Positions 1 through 6,464 of a stretch of 7,215 nt of DNA are shown here, in pieces; the first letter of the stretch is position 1, and every line of letters starts with the position of its first letter. The stretch lies in the NCBI GenBank assembly GCA_009774625.1, contig VSOB01000093.1, forward strand, positions 1-7,215. Reading direction: 5' to 3'. Origin of the DNA: Lachnospiraceae bacterium. GTDB lineage: Bacteria; Bacillota; Clostridia; Lachnospirales; Lachnospiraceae. Position numbers and translations under genes: made by a program. Below the pieces are notes generated by a model. That model was not told the DNA's origin and searched no databases. It worked only from the letters and a program-made list of their open reading frames with translations.

Positions 1-2212
1 TATTTTTTGTGATTGCCATGCCGAGCCCGGTTCCCTGGATTTTGCTGATGGTACTGTTGCGTTCCCGCTCAAAAGGCTCGAAGATACGTTCTACAAACTC
101 CGGGCTCATGCCGATGCCGGTGTCCTTGATGGCAAAGACATAGTTGGCATACCCGGCGGGTGCGTCCGATTTTTCCGTGATGCGCATACTGACATGTCCG
201 CCCGCACCGGTATATTTCACGGCGTTGCTTAACAGGTTTAAAAGAACCTGATTGAGCCGCAGTTTGTCACAGTAAATCGCTTCATCCACAACGTCCACCG
301 TATCGATATGCAGCTCGAGCTGCTTTGCGTGGATATCCGCCTGCAGAATGTTGCGGAGACCGTGCAGAATTTCGGGAAGGCTGCAGAGCTTTTCCTCCAG
401 ATGGATCTTCCCGCTCTCGATGTGGCTCATATCCAGTATATCGTTGATCAGACTCAGCAGATGGTTGCCGGAGGTCTGGATCTTTTTCAGATATTCCGAA
501 ACAAGATCCGGCTGGTCGATATGCGTGATTGCCAGATTCGTAAAGCCAACGATGGCATTCATCGGTGTGCGGATGTCGTGGGACATGTTCGATAAAAATA
601 CGCTTTTTGCCTTGCTGGCACGGTTTGCCTGGGAGAGAGCCGCCTCAAGCAGCGTGTTCTGCTCCATTTCCCGGCGGATTTCCGCGTCCACGCTGCGGAA
701 CCCGAGGACGATACCGAGACTGCCGTCATCCGCGTCGGCGCTTACAGCCTTCATCTGGAAATAGATGAGCTGTTGATCCAGCTGTTTGCGGTAATTTACC
801 GAGTAAACCTGTTTCGCGCTCAGTTCTTCCTTCAGCGTGTCCAGGGAAACGGCATGACGCAGCGTTTCCCGGTCTTCCTCATATACCCATTCCTCTATGT
901 AGTGTTCCATACTTTCTTTTAGGGAAATTTTGTTCTCAAAAATATGGTTCAGCTCGCGTTTGCCGGTGCGGACAGGGGCAAGCATGCCGGTGTCCGGTTC
1001 TACGAAACATACGAGCGTAAAGTCAAGACTTAAAGCCTGCACCAGTTCCATCTGCCGCCGTGTATTCTTCTTCTCCTGCAGTTTCTGCTCGGTGACATCC
1101 AGAAGGAAGCGCTGGCAGAAAAGTTCGCCGTTTTCCTCGTAGAGTTTGATGTTTCCCATAATGTGGAGAATTTCTCCGTTTTTGTGCTGTACGCGGTATT
1201 CTACATTGACGGTATCCCCGGCTTTTTTCAGCATTCTGATGCTGTCGCGGAGATGCGCTTTGTCTTCATCCATCACGGAGGCGGCAATAATGTCAAAGCC
1301 GTCCGCCATCATCTCATCCAGCGTTTCGTAACCGAGGATTTTGAGCGCGGCACGGTTTACGTTCAGAATGCGCGAATCGTTCAGACTGTGGTTCATCACA
1401 CCGCAGTCTATGGTGGCAAGAATCGTCTCTAACGTCTTGTTTTTCTTTATAATTTCCTGCTCGTAGGCGCGTTCCTGCGTCACATCGACGCCCACGCCGA
1501 CGGTTCCCATCACGTTGCCGTCGCAGTTATAGAGGGGAGACTTGTAACACATCAGGGTTCTTGTCTCATTCCCTGCCATAATGGTTTCCTCGGATACAAA
1601 GGTCTGTTTTTTGCTCATAACCTGATGTTCCGATTCGATACAGGCAGGATCGTCCTCCTCCACGTCCCAGATGTAGGCGTGCCGGCGTCCCTGCACCTGC
1701 TCCTTGGTCTTGTTGACTGCATGGCAGAAGCTGTTGTTTACTTTTTCGTGGACGCCGTCTTTGTCCTTGTACCAGACCAGATTGGGAACGTTGTTGATCG
1801 TCGCCTCCAGAAAATGGCTGGTTTCCCAGAGATCCATGCTCACTTTGCAGGTCTGCTGCCAACGCAGGAAACGGAAACGGAGCTCCTCGTCGGACATAGG
1901 CATGATCCAGACGTCCGCGATATTCTTTAACGCCGGATCCGCGCAGAGAAGCTGCATCTGCTTTTTGTCCGCAAGCAAAATAACTTCCGTGTTTTCACGG
2001 CGGTTCGGCAGTAAAATTTGAAGCGCGGAATGCACGTCTATACGAGACAGGTCGGCTATGATAACGTCCGCTTTCGCGGACAAAGAAGCCTCCGCCTCGT
2101 CGCTTTCGATAAAAATATGGGTAAAATGTTCAAGGGAGGGCATCTTTTTAATCACGTCCAAAGCGTGGCTGGGATGTCCTACGAAATAAATATGGAGACT
2201 ACAAGTATACAT
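1..2212 (-). CDS. Multi-PAS sensor histidine kinase, probably hybrid type (C-terminus cut by window edge)
   Basis: The minus-strand frame is open from an ATG at 2212 to the window edge, giving 737 residues without a stop. Seen in order: a receiver-like N-terminal domain (about 1-120), two PAS-type segments (about 129-248 and 256-374), a third more divergent PAS-like segment (about 385-510), a HisKA domain with H-box SNMSHDIRTPMNAI and phospho-acceptor His545, then a HATPase_c domain with N-box NQVLLNLLSNAVKYT (about 654-668), G1 box DTGIGM (697-702), F box IFEPFERE and G2 box GTGLGMAI. The protein is therefore an intact autokinase as far as it can be read. No transmembrane segment is visible, so it is probably a cytoplasmic sensor. 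The start is set by AGGTGG 8 nt upstream and by a good promoter. Clostridial kinases of this type usually continue into a receiver domain, sometimes also HPt; that part lies outside the window. The signal is unknown. The separate HPt protein at 3469-3843 is a possible partner, by inference. Confidence 0.93.
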   Translation of the reverse strand, partial: MYTCSLHIYFVGHPSHALDVIKKMPSLEHFTHIFIESDEAEASLSAKADVIIADLSRIDVHSALQILLPNRRENTEVILLADKKQMQLLCADPALKNIADVWIMPMSDEELRFRFLRWQQTCKVSMDLWETSHFLEATINNVPNLVWYKDKDGVHEKVNNSFCHAVNKTKEQVQGRRHAYIWDVEEDDPACIESEHQVMSKKQTFVSEETIMAGNETRTLMCYKSPLYNCDGNVMGTVGVGVDVTQERAYEQEIIKKNKTLETILATIDCGVMNHSLNDSRILNVNRAALKILGYETLDEMMADGFDIIAASVMDEDKAHLRDSIRMLKKAGDTVNVEYRVQHKNGEILHIMGNIKLYEENGELFCQRFLLDVTEQKLQEKKNTRRQMELVQALSLDFTLVCFVEPDTGMLAPVRTGKRELNHIFENKISLKESMEHYIEEWVYEEDRETLRHAVSLDTLKEELSAKQVYSVNYRKQLDQQLIYFQMKAVSADADDGSLGIVLGFRSVDAEIRREMEQNTLLEAALSQANRASKAKSVFLSNMSHDIRTPMNAIVGFTNLAITHIDQPDLVSEYLKKIQTSGNHLLSLINDILDMSHIESGKIHLEEKLCSLPEILHGLRNILQADIHAKQLELHIDTVDVVDEAIYCDKLRLNQVLLNLLSNAVKYTGAGGHVSMRITEKSDAPAGYANYVFAIKDTGIGMSPEFVERIFEPFERERNSTISKIQGTGLGMAITKN

Positions 2213-2254
2213 ATCTGTTTCCACCTGCCCATTTGAATATTATTTGCTCTTTTC

Positions 2255-2283
2255 ATTCTAACAAGCCTGCAAATTTGTGTCAA
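2255..2283 (-). promoter_or_regulatory. Sigma-A promoter of the histidine kinase gene
   Basis: Read on the minus strand, a perfect -35 TTGACA (2283-2278) is followed after 17 bp by TAGAAT (2260-2255). Transcription would start near 2248, giving a leader of about 35 nt that contains the AGGTGG ribosome binding site at 2226-2221. The kinase can therefore be transcribed independently of yerC, which lies upstream on the same strand. Confidence 0.75.
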
Positions 2284-2331
2284 TATATGGGAGAGGTATT
2301 GCAGAAGATTTGGTATACATGAAAAAATATG

Positions 2332-2622
2332 TTACCGCGAATTCAGACGCTCAAAAATCAGGTCATAGCCGTCGTTGCCGTAGTTCAGGGAACGGTTGAC
2401 GCGGCTGATGGTGGCGGTTGATGCGCCGGTTTTTTCCGCTATTTCCAGATACGTTTTATGCTGTTTCAGCATGGACGCCACCTCGAAACGCTGGGAGAGT
2501 GACAAAAGTTCGTTGACGGTACAGAGATCCTCAAAGAAATCGTAGCATTCTTCCTGCGTCTGCAGGCAGAGGACAGCCTGAAAGAGATGGTCAACGGCGT
2601 CGGTTTTGATTTTTTTATTCAT
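2332..2622 (-). CDS. yerC: YerC/YecD family TrpR-related regulator
   Basis: A 96-aa protein of the TrpR-like YerC/YecD family, the usual length for the family. Residues about 25-55 (CYDFFEDLCTVNELLSLSQR) carry the conserved helical region with the LSQR motif. A helix-turn-helix follows at about 57-80 (YLEIAEKTGASTATISRVNR), so it should bind DNA as a small dimer. The regulated genes and any effector are not known from this sequence. The start chosen is the ATG at 2622, with GGAGGT at 2632-2627. The frame is open further upstream (to 2781), but that extension covers the promoter and the ribosome binding site, so it is not coding. The gene is divergent from the DUF1836 operon and followed on the same strand by the kinase. 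The family is widespread in Firmicutes and is confidently recognised, but its function is poorly defined. Confidence 0.9.
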   Translation of the reverse strand: MNKKIKTDAVDHLFQAVLCLQTQEECYDFFEDLCTVNELLSLSQRFEVASMLKQHKTYLEIAEKTGASTATISRVNRSLNYGNDGYDLIFERLNSR

Positions 2623-2656
2623 AGCTACCTCCATGTCAGAGTAGTTTACTGCGACA

Positions 2657-2679
2657 TATGAAAGACATGCGCTTTCATA
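2657..2679. repeat. 8-bp inverted repeat in the yerC leader
   Basis: TATGAAAG at 2657-2664 and CTTTCATA at 2672-2679 form a perfect inverted repeat with a 7-nt spacer. It lies between the yerC promoter and its start codon, so it could be an operator or an mRNA hairpin. The half-site TATGAAA appears again at 2781-2787 inside the promoter of the divergent DUF1836 gene. Confidence 0.55.
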
Positions 2680-2707
2680 CGTTAAAACTTTACAATCTTT
2701 ATGTATG

Positions 2708-2736
2708 AATATACCACAGATACACTTTTTTGTAAA
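2708..2736 (-). promoter_or_regulatory. Sigma-A promoter of yerC
   Basis: On the minus strand TTTACA (2736-2731) is followed after exactly 17 bp by TATATT (2713-2708). Transcription would start near 2701, leaving a leader of about 80 nt before the ATG at 2622, unusually long for such a small gene and containing the inverted repeat at 2657-2679. Its position inside the upstream extension of the yerC frame supports the short start. Confidence 0.7.
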
Positions 2737-2768
2737 CCGCAGGGCTGTTGTTAAACGAGATAAAATAC

Positions 2769-2797
2769 TTGTCAGGCACATATGAAAAATATATAAT
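2769..2797 (+). promoter_or_regulatory. Sigma-A promoter of the DUF1836-HPt operon
   Basis: TTGTCA (2769-2774) and a perfect TATAAT (2792-2797) are separated by 17 bp. Transcription should start near 2804, about 25 nt before the ATG at 2829, with purine-rich Shine-Dalgarno-like sequence in between. The spacer contains TATGAAA (2781-2787), also found as an inverted repeat in the yerC leader. The promoter lies inside an upward extension of the reading frame and so excludes the longer start at 2748. Confidence 0.75.
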
Positions 2798-2828
2798 AGG
2801 AGACAGAGGAAGGCGGAAGGTGCGGAAG

Positions 2829-3467
2829 ATGACGATCAACATAGAGGATTTGTTAAACAGCATTCAGGAAAGTCTGGACAGGATCGAATATATCAGGGCG
2901 GAGGATATTCCTGAGATTGATCTCTATATGGATCAGGTGACAACTTTCATGGAGTCCCATCTGAGAAATACGACCAGGGATCCGGCTTCCGATAAGATTC
3001 TGACAAAGACGATGATTAATAATTACGCAAAAAACGACCTTCTTCCGCCGCCTTTTAAGAAAAAATACTCAAAGGATCATATGCTTCTTCTGATCTTTAT
3101 CTACTATTATAAAGGGATATTATCAATCAGCGATATCCAGGAGCTCTTAGAGCCGATTACGAATCGCTATTTTCAGAACGGAGAGGCGTATGATCTTTCC
3201 CGCGTATACGAAGAGGTATTCGGACTGGAGCGGGAACAGACGGATGTCTTAAAGGCAGATGTGGATGAGAAGTTTCGGATTGCCCAGAATACCTTTGAGG
3301 ATGCGCCCGCAGAGGATCGGGATTTTCTGAAATTTTTCTCCTTTATCTGCATGTTAAGCTTCGACGTTTATGTCAAAAAACTGCTGATCGAGAAGATGAT
3401 TGACGGTTTTACGGATAAACGTGGCAAAGATACAAGAAAAAAGGGAAAGGTGCAGGAGGAAGAGTAA
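2829..3467 (+). CDS. DUF1836 family protein, MerR-like DNA-binding regulator
   Basis: A 212-aa protein. Residues about 25-110 match the DUF1836 domain as I know it: a MerR-like helix-turn-helix signature KILTKTMINNYAKNDLLPPP (57-76), then a Lys-rich KKKYSKDH and the hydrophobic helix MLLLIFIYYYKGILS leading into SISDIQELL. The C-terminal half is mostly helical and ends in a very charged tail (Lys/Arg/Glu, about 196-212). No signal peptide is visible; a cytoplasmic DNA-binding role is inferred, target unknown. The start at 2829 fits the promoter, with GGAAGG at 2815-2820; a GTG at 2820 in the same frame, preceded by GAGGAAGG, is an alternative. The stop codon is one base from the next start, so it is co-transcribed with the HPt gene, a pairing that hints at a signalling role. 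Confidence 0.82.
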   Translation: MTINIEDLLNSIQESLDRIEYIRAEDIPEIDLYMDQVTTFMESHLRNTTRDPASDKILTKTMINNYAKNDLLPPPFKKKYSKDHMLLLIFIYYYKGILSISDIQELLEPITNRYFQNGEAYDLSRVYEEVFGLEREQTDVLKADVDEKFRIAQNTFEDAPAEDRDFLKFFSFICMLSFDVYVKKLLIEKMIDGFTDKRGKDTRKKGKVQEEE

Positions 3468-3468
3468 A

Positions 3469-3843
3469 ATGGGAATGATTCGGTCGTTTGAGGATTTGAC
3501 AGTCAAAGGGTTCGATGTGCAGGAAGGCATCAGGCTGTGTGGAGATGATGAGGAAATCTACATGGAAGTGCTCTGGGCGGCAATGGAGGAGGGGAAGGGG
3601 AAAATCCCCCTGATCCGGAGCGTTTATGAGGCGAAGGATTGGGAGCGTTACTGTATCGAGGTGCACGGACTGAAGAATGCCATGAAATCCATAGGAGCTA
3701 CCTATCTGTCCCAGCTTGCCGCGGAGCAGGAGACGGCGGTGAAGGAGGAGAACTTTTCAGTGATGCAGGTAGGGGTGGAGGAGATGCTGACGCAGTACCA
3801 GTTTGTGGTGGACGCCCTGAAAGAGCTTTTAGGAGAGGCTTAG
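3469..3843 (+). CDS. Stand-alone HPt (histidine phosphotransfer) protein
   Basis: A 124-aa protein with an Hpt domain. The motif HGLKNAMKSIGATYLSQLA starts at residue 66; His66 is the expected phospho-accepting residue, followed by the conserved Leu-Lys and the small-residue Ile-Gly-Ala turn. The surrounding sequence is predominantly helical, as expected for the four-helix Hpt bundle, and about 20 residues in front (GFDVQEGIRLCGDDEEIYMEV) match the usual first helices. Such proteins pass phosphate between receiver domains in a phosphorelay. The start at 3469 is preceded by AGGAGG (3454-3459) inside the end of the DUF1836 gene; the same frame is open from 3400, but that part overlaps the upstream gene. 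No receiver or effector protein is visible in the operon, so its partner is elsewhere, possibly the kinase at 1-2212. Confidence 0.88.
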   Translation: MGMIRSFEDLTVKGFDVQEGIRLCGDDEEIYMEVLWAAMEEGKGKIPLIRSVYEAKDWERYCIEVHGLKNAMKSIGATYLSQLAAEQETAVKEENFSVMQVGVEEMLTQYQFVVDALKELLGEA

Positions 3844-3857
3844 TTTACATTATATGA

Positions 3858-3887
3858 ATAACGCCCGGCGGATGAGCCGGGCGTTAT
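3858..3887. terminator. GC-rich hairpin between convergent genes, probable bidirectional terminator
   Basis: ATAACGCCCGGC (3858-3869) pairs perfectly with GCCGGGCGTTAT (3876-3887) around a 6-nt loop, a 12-bp stem. It sits 15 nt after the HPt stop and about 30 nt after the substrate-binding protein stop on the other strand. Neither side has a clean run of T, so termination may be inefficient or need a factor, but position and stem strength fit a shared terminator. Confidence 0.7.
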
Positions 3888-3915
3888 CTCGTATATGGAA
3901 CCGTATAGGATAAGG

Positions 3916-4359
3916 CTATTGTAAAACTTTTTTGGCGAAGGAGGTGTCCACCAGATCGGCGTATGGCACTCTGCCGTCCAGTTCGCCCGCTTCTTCCAGA
4001 ATGTTTTCCAAAAGGGTGAAGCTGTCTTCCGAGAAAACAAGATCTGATTTCCATGTGTCCTGCGCGGCATATCTGCCGACGATTGTTTCTATGGTGGCGA
4101 TGTCGGTCTCCGCAAACTGGGGTGCGATCACTTTGGCGATTTCCGCCGGCGTATGGGTCTGTACATAGTCCATGCCTTTCTGCAGGGCGCGGGTGAAGGA
4201 CTCGATCACGTCGGGATTTTTCTCGATATAGCTCTTTCTGGCGGAGAAGGCGGTGTAGGGAACATAGCCGGAATCTTCGCCGAGGGAAGCCACCACATAG
4301 CCGTCGCCCTTTGATTCGAGAGAGGTGGCGTGGGGCTCGAACTCAACCGTGTACGCTGG
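3916..4359 (-). pseudogene. 3' fragment of an ABC transporter substrate-binding protein gene (NMT1/SsuA-like), interrupted
   Basis: The minus-strand frame is open from about 4359 to a stop at 3916 and gives 147 residues, only the C-terminal part of a family whose members are about 300-340 aa. It begins PAYTVEFEPHATSLESKGDG, which matches the region of such proteins reading FEPxAxxLExxGxGY, followed by VVASLGEDSGYVPYTAFSAR and PDVIESFTRALQKGMDYV, features of the nitrate/taurine/THI5-like group. These lipoproteins capture a small organic substrate outside the cell and pass it to an ABC permease. Here there is no signal peptide, lipobox or N-terminal lobe, and no start codon with a ribosome binding site; a GTG at 4296 lacks one. 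The frame hits a stop at 4362-4360, immediately beside the end of the recombinase gene. The likely cause is insertion of the element, with the 5' part on its far side. Substrate cannot be named. Confidence 0.8.
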
Positions 4360-4365
4360 TTACTA
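4345..4365. other. Probable attachment-site junction (att) of the serine recombinase element
   Basis: Substrate-binding-protein homology runs up to about 4355 and the recombinase stop codon is at 4365-4363, so the change from chromosomal gene to element falls within roughly 20 bp. AACC at 4345-4348 and GGTT at 4358-4361 form a small dyad with a 9-bp middle, the sort of imperfect symmetry seen in serine recombinase sites. The exact crossover dinucleotide cannot be fixed from one end. Confidence 0.55.
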
Positions 4366-5733
4366 CTCCAATTCTGTGAGAAAAGAAAAACCGCTTATTT
4401 TATGGGTTTCCGGGTCTATTTCTATGCTTCTGATCGTACCTTTCCAGAAAGTCTGCTTATGCTGCTTATCCAGAGTTGCGTAAAGTTCCTGCCAGTTTCC
4501 ACTGAATGCTGTGACCAGATGGTCATAGGACTTGAGAGGGGTTATCTTTTCGTCCGGCTCGGATTCCCTGATTTTTTTCTCAAGCTGTTCATACTGCTCA
4601 TCATAGTAGCTTTCCGTGATCCTTCCCTTTTGAAAAAGAATATTCAGACGTTCCAGTTCTTTGCGGGCAGCGTCTGTATCGCGGCGCTCCTTCTGCTGTC
4701 TGGCTTTAAACTGCACTTGGGTGATTTCCTGCTCCAGTCTGGACGAGACATGGGTCAGCATGTAATCCTCGATCTTGTGCTCCGTCAGACTGGCGCCGCC
4801 GTGACGGCCGAATTTGTTCCCACACCGATATTTTATGTATATGCTCTCACCGCCGTTCTTCAGCTTCTGCTTTTTTCGGTACCCTGTAAAATTGTTGCCG
4901 CAGACCGGGCACTTGATCAGGGAAGAAAAGATGTAGGGATCGTAACGGCCGGCCGTGTATGTCTTCGTGGTAGTGATCTGCCGGAACTTCTGGAACTCGG
5001 CCCATGTGATGTAAGGTTCACAGTAATTGATGTTATTTTTGTCGCGCCCGGCGTAGGTTTCATTTTTAAACAGACGGTCTACTTTGTTGCAGGAAGGCGC
5101 CTGATTGCCGTATTTCTTTAACAGGTAGTTGTAAGTGCTTCGTATCGAATAACAGGAGCGGTAATGGTCGTAGGCATCCTCTACGATGGCAGAGACGGCC
5201 TCATCCTTCACCAGCCTGTTATTGACCACCTTATAGCCGTAGCAGGCGCACATGCCGCTGGTAACCTCGCCGATAGACCGCTTATAGTCCAGAACGGCCT
5301 TGATGCGCTCAGAGGTGCGGTCACACTCCGCCTGATTGACAGAGAGCATGATGTTGATGACCATCTGCCCGTTGGCGGTGGAAGAGTCGTAATTTTCAAA
5401 GATCGTCTTCCAGTAGCAGTTATGGGCCTGCAGGACCTCCTCTGTGATGTTGTAGTCTTTGATATTTCGGAACCATCGGTCCAGCTTGGTGACAAGGATC
5501 ATGTCGATCTTGTCCTGCTCCACGTCCTTTAGGAGCCGCAGGAGCCCCTTGCGGTGCTTCATGGGCTTGCGGGCGGAGATTCCCTCGTCGGCGTAGCAGT
5601 CAACGATCGTGAGCCCGTTACGCTCGGCGTACTCGGTGAGGGCGCGTTTCTGGGCAGGGAGGGAGAGACCGTTAAGGTGCTGCTCCTCGGTGCTTACACG
5701 GATGTAGATTGCACAGCGTTTGACTTTAGACAT
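4363..5733 (-). CDS. Large serine recombinase (site-specific integrase)
   Basis: A 456-aa protein, close in size to the shorter large serine integrases such as that of Listeria phage A118. The N-terminal resolvase domain (about 6-150) starts with YIRVSTEEQ; Ser14 is the expected nucleophile and Arg12 its partner. LDRWFRN at 84-90 and the ERIKAVL helix (about 142-148) follow the family pattern. A Recombinase domain (about 160-265) is followed by a zinc ribbon beginning CPVC (Cys275, Cys278) with Cys304; the usual fourth Cys seems replaced by His311. A charged coiled-coil (about 333-392), which in this family controls direction of recombination, and a short C-terminal tail complete it. The protein cuts and joins DNA at attP and attB through a phosphoserine link. 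AGGAGG at 5746-5741 lies 7 nt before the ATG. The gene appears full length and active. It ends three bases from the interrupted transporter gene. Confidence 0.95.
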   Translation of the reverse strand: MSKVKRCAIYIRVSTEEQHLNGLSLPAQKRALTEYAERNGLTIVDCYADEGISARKPMKHRKGLLRLLKDVEQDKIDMILVTKLDRWFRNIKDYNITEEVLQAHNCYWKTIFENYDSSTANGQMVINIMLSVNQAECDRTSERIKAVLDYKRSIGEVTSGMCACYGYKVVNNRLVKDEAVSAIVEDAYDHYRSCYSIRSTYNYLLKKYGNQAPSCNKVDRLFKNETYAGRDKNNINYCEPYITWAEFQKFRQITTTKTYTAGRYDPYIFSSLIKCPVCGNNFTGYRKKQKLKNGGESIYIKYRCGNKFGRHGGASLTEHKIEDYMLTHVSSRLEQEITQVQFKARQQKERRDTDAARKELERLNILFQKGRITESYYDEQYEQLEKKIRESEPDEKITPLKSYDHLVTAFSGNWQELYATLDKQHKQTFWKGTIRSIEIDPETHKISGFSFLTELE

Positions 5734-5760
5734 TGGTTATCCTCCTACTATACCTATATA

Positions 5761-5787
5761 GAAAAGGCATTCAGTTTCCTAAATGCC
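5761..5787 (-). terminator. Rho-independent terminator in front of the recombinase gene
   Basis: Read on the minus strand, GGCATTTAG (5787-5779) pairs with CTGAATGCC (5774-5766), a 9-bp stem with one G-T pair and a GAAA tetraloop, followed by TTTTC. It is 69 nt after the GNAT stop and should end that transcript. It is also only 27 nt before the recombinase ATG, leaving almost no room for a separate promoter, so it may act as an attenuator. Confidence 0.72.
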
Positions 5788-5855
5788 CAGAATAACAGAA
5801 GTTACTTAAAATAGAGTTATATTTCCTTCATTCATACTTATGTATGGTACCGCAC

Positions 5856-6464
5856 TTATTGCTTGTAATTCCAGTAGTCCTCAAAATCAACTTTCTTGTA
5901 CAAAGTATCTAATTTTTCATCATTTAATGAATCATACAATTTTTTAAAACCGAGACGTTCATACACTTTTGAGAACATACCGTCCCGGCATTCCAAAACG
6001 ATCAGGTTCCCGCCGACAATCATTGAGGCAAGACTGATAACATTATAACACTCGTTCAGTATAGTGTCTCCCGGTAACTGCAGGGATGAATAGGAATCAC
6101 ACCGTCCCAATTGCCCGATCAGATAGGCGGGTACAGATTTCAATTTATCCCGTCCGGGATATGATCCTAACATTTTTCGCCGCTTTTTAGCCGAGATTTC
6201 TGATATATCCACAGATTTTTGGGCGATGGTAAAGTAACCGGCAATGACAAAGTTTTTGTTTTCCAATTCAGTGGAATCTAAAATAAGATAAGTTTTTCCC
6301 AAGTTCGTATTTTCATATAAAATTGCTTTTTCCTGCAAAAAGTTCTCTAAGTCAGCTTCACGTTGACAAGAGAACCTTTTAAATGCAGTATTCAGTTTAT
6401 CCTGATTGTACTCTTTGCCTAAAAGCTCTCCTAATGGTATAACTTTATATATCATCTCAGTCAT
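5856..6464 (-). CDS. GNAT family acetyltransferase, probable toxin of a toxin-antitoxin pair
   Basis: A 202-aa protein with a GNAT fold. Residues 31-47 (FSCQREADLENFLQEKA) match the F-x-C...L..FL...A opening typical of TacT/AtaT-like toxins and their relatives; GKTYLILD and FVIAGYFTIAQKSVDIS (56-88) supply the central strands. The acetyl-CoA-binding region is at about 113-136 (AYLIGQLGR...LPGD), although its glycine-rich loop is less regular than the R/Q-x-x-G-x-G/A consensus. LIVLECRD and YERLGF (154-173) give the last strand and the Tyr that often serves as general acid. Known toxins of the class acetylate aminoacyl-tRNA and stop translation; that target is inferred here. The ATG lies inside the end of the 59-aa gene, overlapping it by 8 nt, so translation is probably coupled. 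An ordinary GNAT enzyme acting on a small molecule or protein is the alternative. Confidence 0.78.
   Translation of the reverse strand: MTEMIYKVIPLGELLGKEYNQDKLNTAFKRFSCQREADLENFLQEKAILYENTNLGKTYLILDSTELENKNFVIAGYFTIAQKSVDISEISAKKRRKMLGSYPGRDKLKSVPAYLIGQLGRCDSYSSLQLPGDTILNECYNVISLASMIVGGNLIVLECRDGMFSKVYERLGFKKLYDSLNDEKLDTLYKKVDFEDYWNYKQ

Noticed and set aside
308..2021. Several overlapping plus-strand frames in the first 2 kb
   Set aside because: All are opposite the histidine kinase, whose minus-strand frame is continuous with clear H, N, G1, F and G2 boxes.
2623..2781. Upstream extension of the yerC frame by 53 codons
   Set aside because: The extension contains a good promoter, the inverted repeat and the ribosome binding site of the ATG at 2622, and the added residues match nothing in the family.
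3916..4296. A complete small gene starting at the GTG at 4296
   Set aside because: No ribosome binding site precedes it, and the family match continues upstream of the GTG to about 4355, so it is a truncated gene.
4330..5121. Long plus-strand open frame of 263 codons
   Set aside because: It lies antisense to the serine recombinase, has no family resemblance and no ribosome binding site; it is a shadow frame.
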